Source: Antedon mediterranea
Lineage: Eukaryota; Echinodermata; Crinoidea; Comatulida; Antedonidae
Direction: 5' to 3'
DNA: 64,000 nucleotides
NCBI RefSeq assembly: GCF_964355755.1
Contig: NC_092676.1
Location: 15,420,288 to 15,484,287, forward strand
The notes under the pieces are model-generated. The model was not told the origin of the DNA. It worked only from the letters and a program-made list of their open reading frames with translations, and ran no database searches. This document shows, piece after piece, positions 33,448-44,400 of the stretch; the stretch's first letter is position 1; each line of letters starts with the position of its first letter. The position numbers and the translations under genes were made by a program.

Positions 33448-35805
33448 TTATTCCCTCTCTACCAAAGAAGTGTCCCACTTCGTATATTTAAAATAAAAGA
33501 TAATTGTAATATAAAAGAAATTAAGTAATTAAGTAAATGCTGAAATTAAAACTGTATGCTAATTAAATTTAAGAAACAAAATCAAGTAATACCAAGTAAA
33601 GGGAATGAACTATCATTCCAAAATCAAAATATAATGATGATAATACATTACTACTGCTACTAGTAATTAAAAATAAACAAGTAATGAAAATTATATTACG
33701 TAAGTATACGGAATATAACAAAATATAAAATATTATAAGTTTTAAAACATGCAATTAATTAAAATAAGTTTATGCAAAAGTGAACCATCATTGAGAATAG
33801 AAAGTATAGATTGAAAAACACAAGTGAAGGAGAGTAAAAAGAATGGTGATATAGTATACAATCGTAACATGTTTTCAAATATTTGTATAACGTTGTCGGC
33901 AATTACGGCGGAGTTAGTACACAATGTAATAATTAAGCAAACAAATTTTAACAAGAGGAAAAAATTACCAAATATAGAACAAAACATACATGTAATTAAT
34001 AAAATCCAAAACGTTTATTTCCATTCGTCGCCGGTTGTTTAAAACCCATAATCGCGAAAGTTAAGATCAGGTACGATCTAATGTCGGAATAAACAGTTCT
34101 ATGGATAATAAATCTAACGTGACAAGAACAATGACAAATTTTGACTATCGATGTGGCTATTCGAATTTGCCTGGTCGCAGGTCATTTAATCCCTAGATAA
34201 ATATATATCATGTTCAGGAACGACACTAAATGGAACTTAATCGAGTGCCAATAGTCGGCATGATGATCAGAACACAATGAAGTGTATAATCTAATCAAGA
34301 CACCATAACATAAATCACAAAGTAAAATACAAAATAATATTAAACTCAAGAAAAAGTGATTGCCTAACACATACAGTAGTCGGAGTAAATAAAAAAAAGA
34401 ATAGAATTAATGATCGGCATTGAACAAGTAAACCTCTCACATTTACTCTGTTCTCGGCAGTGAGTAAATCTGGTAAACAAGGTTATACTATATAAACAAC
34501 TAAATGTACTATATTATGATATTTACAATGAGATTTTAAAAAAAAATCCATTTAACGAAAAAAAATATTTGAAAACAAACTTCTTCACAAACTTAAATTT
34601 TAAGCCTATTAAGGAAATTGCAAATTAAAGTAAAAACTTTAAAAACAACAGAATGACAAGTCGATCATGTTGAATTAAATGTCATATCTAGCAGGAGGGT
34701 TAATTTTTCGGCCATACCTTGTTCTGACGGATTGTTCGACAAAGGGTTTCAGTCTGTCGTGATGTATGCGTCGGGATAGGGGTTTAAGGGTGTTGGAATT
34801 TTGGAGTAGATACGTTCTGCCTCCCTTATCTACTTTAGTTATGAGGTAGGGTCCAATCTAATTCGGTGTTAACTTCTTTCTAGAATTTGCTGGGTCATCT
34901 AGCCAAACTTTGTCGCCAACATTGTAAGGGGTAAAACGTGCGGCTAAATCATATGTAAATTTCTGCCTTTCCTTTTGTCGTAAAGTATTGTCTAGGGCCA
35001 TTTGGTGTGCATCTTGTATTCGCCTAGCGAGATCGTCAACATATACCGACAGCGAGTGATGAGCTATAGGGGTTTCACCAACTGAGGGGATATGTTGGGG
35101 TAAGCGGACATTTCGTCCATGGACTAGAAAGAAAGGGTTAGTGTGTGGAAATTGGGGTATTAACAGCCGTATTTCCCGAACGTAAAAACATGTTACAATA
35201 TTATTATATCTATACCTATATTATATCACCCGAAGAAAGAGGAGGTTATAGAAAAGAACTAGAAATGATGGATCACTTACCACTTCATTAATAGTGTTCA
35301 AATCAAGTTGAATATACTATGGGCTATCCAAAATAATGTTTAAAAATAAATCAGCCAAGCCATCCACAAACAAAATGTTTATAAAAAGTTCCATCTGCGA
35401 CTCAAAAGTATTAAACAAATTTTATACGTATCAAAGTTCGTATAAAGCGTTCAAAATAAAAAATGTCAAAAGAAAGTTAAACAAAAGGTCGCAAAAACAG
35501 TTAATGATCAATAGTAAAAAATCATCTTCTTTTCGGTCTTCGTTCTTCGTCTCTTTGCCTCGGTGTTTTTTTTCTTCTGTCTTCCGTTTTCTATTTCTGG
35601 GGTTGGTCCTGCAATTGTTTCATCCAATAATCTTCTTTTCTTCTTCTTTTGCTCTTCTTTGTCTGTGTTCATTCATCCATCAGCATCTGCTGCTCCACAA
35701 ACTCTGCAAATTCCAAATCTGATCCATCTTCTTGTTTTTTTTTTTTCTTCTTTTTTCTTTTTGTTTTATTGGCTTCTGTGGGTCCAAATTGGTGTGGGAA
35801 CCAGT

Positions 35806-36271
35806 TGTAACGGTGTAATTTTAGTGTATCCGTTACTATACCATATAGTCTCAGTGGCAGGATTTCACACAGTCACAAAATGTACCAACAGCAGATATGG
35901 TTTATGGTCAGATACAGCTTTATTTAAATATGCAATGTAATACAGTCTGTTCTGGCTATATTACATACCTTTTCTTCTCTCTATTATAAATGTTTTATTC
36001 TACCAAGCTCTTTTCCTTCTCTTCTCTCCTCTTACCAGTACATCCATATTTTAAGGAACGGTCCTAATTAATATGCATGTACTGGGAGGGGACTATTTAG
36101 TAAAGGGAACATTCCATGATGATGAGGAAACAGTAATTGATTAAGGATGTGGGTTATAGGAGAGCGAATAAAGAGTACCTAGGGATAGGAAGAAACCACT
36201 AGGAATGTTAATAGATGGAGTAGGGAGAAATAGTGAAAAAGGGTTGTTGACCTGATGGTCAGAGTGTTACA
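35806..36271 (-). repeat. Upstream (5') LTR
   Basis: 466 bp. On the minus strand it would carry the promoter. The neighbouring sequence on that strand, starting ACTGGTTCCCACACC, is where the tRNA primer site should lie, with a TGG at the right place, but I cannot name the tRNA. Confidence 0.88.
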
Positions 36272-38433
36272 CTACCATCGGAGAACTTTTTCAGTTGCAA
36301 CGCGATTATTTCTGTGGTTTTTGGTACTTAGAAAAAAATGATTATTTTATTTTTTTCAGCAGAAACAGACCCTAAAAAATAACTAAACACAATTTTAAAT
36401 TTTCTGTGCAATTTGAATTGAGTATTTTGAAATCAAATTGCCTAAACGATTCCTTGCAAAATTTTAAATAAAAATTAAAACACACCCACTTTTGTGCGAT
36501 TCAAGAAAAAAGTGGAGCCTTTCACTTTTCTGCAAGATTATCAGGTTAGATTCTTCAAAAAAAAAAGAGACGATTAATAAAAGCAGTAACATACAAAAAT
36601 CGTAACCTAGGCCCGGGCCTACTTACTATAGTAGGCGGCTAACTCTAACAATAACATACAAACAACATTGTTTTCTCGTTGCTGCGATCCAAACAAACTG
36701 TATAGTATATTTTACGACATTATATTAGGAATAAAACGCAGCGGCGGTGATGACAGACGAAAGAAAAAGGAAGTTTAAGCCTCGGCCACTTTTGGGTCGA
36801 AACGTCCCGGACTTAGTCAATTATGCCATAAAGGGCGAAATGCCGGTGTGAGAGTGTGCTAGTATAAATAGTGGTAGCCTTGATAGCTAGGGCCTATTTG
36901 TTCGGTTTATCTGTATAAGAAACAACGAGCGGTAAAGGCAAACATAAATACAAATAAAAATAGTAAAAAGTAATTAAATAAGTCTTACGTTATTCTAGGG
37001 GCCTACTGCTTGTTTTGTTGTTGTGGAATTGGAAAACAAACACGTGCTCTTTCTGACATCATCCCATGCACTCAATTTAGTTTAAATGGGATTTTCCAAG
37101 GAAAGGGGGGTTTCCACTTTTGGGATGGAATGTTGTAAAATTCTTATTTTATTATATCTTCAATCAAATAAAATATCTGGTGAATAATAATTGAATCAAT
37201 TATATTATTACGTTAATAATACAGTATTTATAACAAAAAAATGCAATATAAGTGTATTGTATTTTAAATAAATCCGAAAAAAATGGTTAGCCCACCTTTT
37301 TAAAATGTCGATCAGTCCATCCCACACACCACCTTCTTGTGGTGGTGGTGTGTTGATGCCGCGGCTCCGTTGTATTCATACTAACTACTTTGCCTTTGTC
37401 GAGCTTCCTAAGATTTTCCTGTAAGAAGAGCTTTTCATTCTATTTATTTGATTGTTATATAAATGTGCCGAATGTAGGAGGTTTTTATTGATTTATTAGC
37501 AATAGCAGACAATTTTGAATTTGGTTTATTTATTATCTCTCTCTTTTGACATAAAACTCACTACACACGAGGCTTTTTTGGCCTAGCCTACTAGCTAGGC
37601 CTAGCTTAGCTAGGCCTAGTAATGTACTACTCTAGTAGGCCTAGCTAGCCCCAGACTAAATTAGCTACCTATGGTAGCCCCAATTCCAGCATGCAACCAA
37701 GCAACCAACGGCGCTAATGCAGTTTCGTCCCTATAGTATAGTTATAGAGTATAAAGTTACAGAACCTCTGTAGGCTAGCCTAGGTCTACTAGGCTATAGG
37801 TTATAATAATAAGGCCTAATACTACTAGCCTAGGCCTAGTAGTAGTAGTACTAAGCATGGAGTAAAGAATAATATAATAATATTCTTTACTCCATGTACT
37901 AAGCCTATTAAGACAGATTTGATTGCGGTCACTTTTTTATGGGGCGCAATATACATTTTCGGCATTATTTTTTCAAATAATATAGATTTAAAATTTATAT
38001 TAATTATTATAATAATAGGAGCTAGATAGATTATTTTACCGTGCGTCTGGATACATTTTATTTGGTTACGTCATTGGAATATTTATTAAGCCTATTATTA
38101 TAAATAAATTGTTTTATTTTTAAATTTTACAGGTGTGTCGGAGAAGAATATGCATGCAAATTTGTAAACATTGTTTACTGATTTAATATAAATATTAATT
38201 TTGTTAACATAGTTTAATGTTATTGTTATTCACAATGGTCTTCCCTTCCTTTGGACCTTATGTTTATGTTATAATTAATATAGTAGGGTAATGATTTATG
38301 GTTTATACTGGTTTTACACCTTACAACAAGGACTATAAATAGTTAATTTACACAACAGTAATAATGGGAATCCTGTTTGTATATCATCAGTAGATAAAAA
38401 GGTGTTTCTTATTTTTAGTTTGAAAAAAAAACA
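36272..38433 (+). promoter_or_regulatory. FKBP upstream region with possible untranslated first exon
   Basis: No coding exon is supported. TTATTTTTAG at about 38409-38418 lies 15 bases before the FKBP start codon and looks like a splice acceptor, so a non-coding first exon probably lies upstream. One candidate donor is CCTGTAAGAAG near 37418. A dense CTAGGCCTAG-type patch fills about 37575-37860. A near-perfect inverted repeat, CATGGAGTAAAGAATAATAT with a 4-base loop, spans about 37855-37896. Confidence 0.4.
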
Positions 38434-41400
38434 ATGACGGTTGAAAAGAATGAAGCTGAAATAAATTTCGTCACTGAGAATGGTGAAGACATTACTCCAA
38501 AAAAAGATGGAGGTGTCCTTAAAAAGATCATTAAAGAAGGTGACACAACAGAAAGTGATCAGCCACGGCTAGGTGACGAAGTATCTGTACATTATGTTGG
38601 AACATTGTTGAGTGGAGAACAATTTGATTCCAGTCGAGATAGAGGCTCACTCTTTCAATTCAAATTGGGCAAAGGTGAGAGAGAATTATTCACAGTTCCC
38701 AGTCTGTTTTTGGAATGGGTGAAAGGGTTCTATAGAACTTAAGAGTCTCTACTTGAGTACCAGGCCTTGTCTTTTAACCCATTGACCCCTAAGTTTATTT
38801 TGCTCCCCTGGGACCCAAAAAGCATATGTCATATAATTAACCCTAACTTTTTTTCTAAACACAGACATTAAAAAAATTAAAAAACAAAAATAATGCAAAG
38901 GACATTTTATTTTCCAATATGTTATCAAATTTGTGTTACAACTTATTTTGGCGGAGTATGGATTATGCAAATTTTAGAAATATTTTAGGAAAATTATTAA
39001 AAATTTGTAATTTATCTTTGACTACCAAATGCACAAAAATTAATACAAATTTCATAATAAAACTCATCTCTTCATCAGAACCTATTTCTTCTCTTCAAAA
39101 TAAGACCAAACTTGACCATTATGAATGACCGGTTTCGAAATTATGAAGAAATTAGTAGACTGACTCATCTGACGATGACCATATGGGGCCTAGGCCTATC
39201 GGGAGCCGCCCCGAGAGCGTCGTCGCCGCTGTTTGTTCACCGGGAATGTTAAAAAAACATCCCGAAAGCGACTTGGAATTCGCGATTCTCACGCGCACCG
39301 GCATCCCTCGGGAGCTTAGTCCGCTGTTTTAGACGTGTAGCTTGCAGAAAATTTGACGAAAATGTGTCGAAAACTTATGAAATTAAAACAAGTTTGGTAT
39401 CAAAATGTTTGTCAAAAGTTATGCTTCAATAAACTAACCTTTGCGCAGAGTTTGAACAAATATGTCATGCCCATAATGCATCTGACAAGTGACATGTCAG
39501 GGTTCATATTACAATCAAAGGTAAACAATATGGCGCGGCCCTCGTGAGGACATCTTCACGACTTTTCTCCGGTAGAAAAATCACATTTTTACATGGAAAT
39601 ATGACGATTTAGACACTGTAACTGATACATAATCTTTATTTATTATACATTTATTGTATACAAGCTTCAAAATAGTGATTATTAGAAATAAAGATGGATT
39701 TTAGACGATTTTACGTTGTATGTTTAGGCCTAGATTCATTCAACGCGCCTGTCGCGTTTCGAACAGCGTGCTTCGAAAAACGGTTATATTTTCGAATTTT
39801 ATTTTCAAACTAACTTCAACAATTGTTTTTATATATTTAGAAGCACATTTTTTTAAAAAAAGTTGTGAGTATTTTGTATAATTTGTTGTTACGATTCATG
39901 CACAGCAAACTGCGCATGTAAATTCGAAATACTTTTTTTTTGTTGATAATTTGTTTACAATGACCTTGACTTTTAACCTCTTGAGCGCTTTAAGCGCTTA
40001 TCGTGGTGAATCGGTTAAGGCGAGCGACTGCGATCACTTACCTAACACACTCCTACTGCCCCTGAAGAGTGCGATTTACAACCAAAATACAAACAGCACA
40101 CCTACAGCACCCTGAATGTATTGAGGAGTGCAATTTTTAGCACACCTATAATTTTCAAGGCCTGGAGTACAGTATACACTTTCATAAAGCATAGTGTATA
40201 CAGGTATGCGCCTTGAGATACTCTTCCATAAAAGCGTATCTCAATTTAACTTAAGTATACACATTCATAAAGTGTACTGAATACTTTACCTGAGTATTAC
40301 TCTTTCAAGGCGAATACTTAACTTGAGTATACATCCATAAAGCCTACTGTGTACTCTACTCAAATTCATAAAGCTTACACTCTTTCATAAAGCGTATACA
40401 ACTTGAGTACACTTTCATGAAGTGTATATAATACTCGAGTTGAGTTAACCTTTTCTACTACTTACAGGATATATTTTATTTGTTTCATTTTTAGGGCAGG
40501 TAATTAAGGCATGGGATTTAGGAGTTGCAACAATGAGAAGAGGAGAAATAAGTGTGTTTACATGTAAACCAGAATATGCATATGGATCAAGAGGTATCAT
40601 TAATTTTATAATAATTATTTCATGTGCGACGAATTTTTTTTAAATAAAAAAATCATCAATCTAAAGTATAGATACTAATATTTATGAATCAAGTAAAAAA
40701 AAATTGGGGAAACTATTTTGCGATCCACGCCAGGGCCTCAAAGTTGTAAGAAATTCAAAGATTTTATCTGTCGGCAAGATCAATCAGATGTACCTATTGT
40801 TCTCTATTTACGGATTTAAGGCAAACTTTACTACGAGGAACAAACTGTATAGGTAAACTGAAAGGTCCTGAATAATTTGGAATTACGTTTTAATATAAAC
40901 ACAAACTAAAAATAAATTTCTAGTCAATTTTAACGACTAGCGCATGATGAAATTAAGCAATTACTATCTGAGCTAAACATTATAGCTTAGCTTCATCAAG
41001 CCTGTTATGATTTTTCACAAGGTGAATTTATTCGCGCGAATTGAACATGTTTGCGCATGCGCAGTTCATTTTTTTTAACAAAGTTTTCCATTGGGCGTGC
41101 GCAGGGCTCGATTTATCTTTTTCATGTTGCTAGCCCACTGGGCTAGTTCACTGTAGATTTCACTAGCCCATACATTATTTTACTAGCCCACTCTTATTAT
41201 CGCACCGTGATAGCTGCAGCAGGGCCGCCATATAAATGAATTCAGGCATTTTGTTCAATAGAGGGCGCACTAATCTAAACGTTTGAGAATTGCTACACAT
41301 TTACATACATACTGTATTAAACTATTATTGCATGAAAAATTACACAAAATTGTATTTCTTTATTGTTCACATCCCGGTTCACATTATAAAAATTAACTTT

Positions 41401-44400
41401 GCGTCGCGACGCATAGTCTATTTCATGCTCACCATATTCAAAGAATCGATTTATTGAGGTCTTTTGTTGTTGGGCTTCAACCTAGCCAAGAAAACTAATT
41501 AGATTCTGTCTACCTTAGGCTAGGCCTAGCCTAGAGCCTATTATTATAGTAGGGTAGCTAGGATAGACCTGGCCTAGGGCCTAGGCCTAGATCGCATTGG
41601 AGCACCTGGCCTACTGTTACCAAAATGGTAGTATCTAGCTAGGCCTAGCTGCTGAGCAGCCATTACGATGCCAAACGATGGCTTTTGATTCTATCTAGGC
41701 CTCCTACGCATATTATAAAATATGGCCTCCATGGCCTACCTACAGGGATAGAGCCAGCCACCCGGCCCTACAAAATATCCCTAGCTTTGATCTGTGACAA
41801 CCAGGCCTGACAAGACTAGTATTTTTAACATTGACAAAATTCTACTACATTTGGCCAATCACAGTTCGTTATTTATGGTCATATTTTTGTGACATGTTTG
41901 ACCTGATAATTAAAGCCCCATTCCCTACGTTTTTTAGATCTAATTTAAGATCACAAACTATATTTAATGTAAAAATAATACTATGGTCCTATTGCGATAA
42001 CTTTTTTCGTCTTTAAACGGTTAAAAATGTGAAAAATAAGTCGATTCTAATAATTATAGCGGCCCGCTATAAATCCCAAAATGCATTGCGCGCGGATTGA
42101 TATTTTTGTTTTTCACCTGTAATTTGCCCACTTTTCGATCGATCGTGAGGCCAAAACAAATGGAAGACTCCTTTTCAGCGAAAATACCGGGTTTTCCCCA
42201 ATTTGTATCAACGGAGTCTGGCAAAAATAGAAAGACAATTAATGCAGCAACTATACAACGTCAGGCTAGGTATATAGCTCGCGTACGATGTTCGTACGTT
42301 ACCGATGTTTACCAGCTAGGCCTACAAAACTAAGCCTACAAAACTAAGCCTAGCTAGGCTAGGCCTAAGACCGTCCACGAGAGGTCGATCGCCGCGAGCT
42401 ACTTAGGTAGTGCATTGTTTCTCACTTTTTATCATAATTTACCATAAAACGTACATTTAAGACAAGAAATGACATGGTTTAATGTTTTTAAAGTGATATA
42501 CTGTATATGTATAATTTTCCAAAAAACGTCCAAAATTGCAGGGAAGGGGTCTTTAAGCTCCGCCTACTTCACAATAACCTGGGTGACAAAAACATAAATG
42601 GCCAATCATAATTCGGGAAATTTGCTTGATTATGAGAGGCTCCGCCTACATCATCACTTGTTATGGCCACAGCAGCGCGCGAGTGGTTTTTTTTGCTGAT
42701 GTTTCCAAGACATATGTCTTTTATGCTGGAGTTATTTTTATGAGGTCATTTCGTCCCAATTTCGAGTTCCCACAACCTACTAGCCATCCGGGCTTAAAGG
42801 AAGATACTTTAGGTAGCCCGGAGCTGTTTTTACTAGCCATTGTACGCCGGGCTAGCACTAAATCGAGCCCTGGTGCGTATACGCGAAAATAATTTCGCCT
42901 AGTGGAAAACAGGCTTTACAACATAATGTTCTTATCTTCTCATATAGGGAGTTTTCGCACGGGCACGTAAATGTTAACCTTAACGCTATTTTCCAAGCTC
43001 CGCCCACTTTGTAAAGAACTTGATCTGTGCGTGTGCAAGCATTACGAAAAACTTTAGTTACGTGCGTTGAGAACCTTATTTCTGAAAAATAGCGTCAATG
43101 AAAAACGTTAACCGAAACATGATTAAACATGCCTAGGCTTAGTCTCTAAACCCAAGGTATTCCATGATTTGTTTTAATAAGAGTGGCGTATATTGTGTGC
43201 GCTACACTTCCCGTCGAAGCGTGAAATCAAAACGAGCAAGTACGTTAACGCAACTGTTCGCTGAACTCCGTTGTTATGCAAATGAGTAGAATGTTGACGT
43301 CATCCGTTAACGTTTACGTTCTCGTGCGAAATGTCCTAATAATTCGTAGCCTAAACAATACATTATTGTTTTACCATTGTTATTGTTATTTTAAAGAATT
43401 CTCACAGACACAGTTTTACCTTCGTTGCTACCTTAATCAATCGAGCAACTGCACGTGGAAACCAGCTTTCCCTGCCTATTGTGTCCAGTACGGTTTGCGA
43501 CAAAAGTTGAATTTCTCTTTCTTTTTCCGTTTTTGAATCGTCTCCATTTTCTTCGATTTCGTCACCATCTTCATTACTATCGTAATCATCATCTTCGTCA
43601 TCGTCATCATGAACGGCTGCATCTGTCCTTTTTTTAGCCAAGCGTGAGAAAAAACTTGCAATCTGCTGTGCTGTTAAAAATTCACTCTTGCTAAATAATG
43701 TGTCTGGCCGATCTCATCTCTCATGGATCAGCTTTCTGTCCTGTCTGAAGTGTTTTTCTAGGGAAGAGTACCTCTGATACGACCTAATGCAACCTTGTTC
43801 ACGACAAAAGAACAGTTTGCTGGGGTGCCAGGACTTTCTTCACTTTCTATTTGGTTGTCGTAATGTATATCGGCTTGTTCTTCATGAGATTTCTTGGCTT
43901 GTATTCTTGCTTTTACTGTAATAAATGATACTTGATTTTGATCAGACGTTATATCCTTGTTATTAATTAAATTGGGTAGTTTCGAGGGAACACAGAATTT
44001 ACTCAAAAGTAGATTTTGTCCTGCACCAATACCATATGCCATCCACACCTTCATGGACCTGCTTCCATACTCTATGTTGTTGATGTGACTCACGCCTTTC
44101 CATTTCCCTGCTGCACAAATAGTACCAGTAGGCAAAGCACAAACTATGACTTTCACTCCAGGAATGCCTCCAACAACTCAATTGCTGCCTTCATCATTCT
44201 GCTCTGGATTTTCAATATCTTTTCCTGAATTAAGATATTTATTCATGTGATTTTTTATACTGGCTGCCTTGCGGTCACATGCACCCTTCCCCCCTTGAAG
44301 GTCCGAAAAATCAATACTTCGGATTGTGATCTTAGTTTCTTTCGCTATCTTTGGTAACGAGAGTAATGTTAGGGCAGAGTGGTAGCATCCTGCATTATCT

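Larger units (their letters stand above)
32982..36271 (-). mobile_element. Gutted Ty3/gypsy-like LTR retrotransposon
   Basis: Two LTRs of 466 bp (32982-33447 and 35806-36271) look identical by eye. Each begins TGTAACGG and ends TGTTACA. CTAC flanks both ends as a 4-base target duplication. A purine tract (minus strand GGTAGAGAGGGAATAA) abuts the left LTR, so the element is read on the minus strand. The 2.36-kb interior keeps one recognisable piece, the integrase C-terminal region at about 34850-35165: LSFLVHGRNVRLPQHIPSVG, RQKERQKFTYDLAARFTP and YNVGDKVWLDD. Protease, reverse transcriptase and most of gag are absent, so it cannot move alone. Identical LTRs point to a recent insertion, probably driven by a full-length relative. 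Confidence 0.85.
40998..42916. mobile_element. Palindromic MITE interrupted by a hAT-type insertion
   Basis: The left part is AAGCCTGTTATGATTTTTCA and onward to 41101. The right part reversed is AAGCCTGTTTTCCACTAGGC, and both continue with GAATTTATTCGCG / GAAATTATTTTCGCG arms. Removing 41102-42872 leaves an element of about 150 bp that folds on itself. Its first bases resemble the TIR of the element at 3999-4667. Confidence 0.7.

Noticed and set aside
35336-35940. Two overlapping plus-strand open frames with serine/phenylalanine-rich products
   Set aside because: They arise from a pyrimidine-rich stretch inside the gypsy-like element and run into its LTR; the element reads on the other strand.
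36750-36851. Short open frame of 33 codons in a CpG-containing stretch
   Set aside because: It starts at an ATG and ends at a stop, but it has no recognised motif, splice signals or supporting neighbour, and is short enough to be chance.
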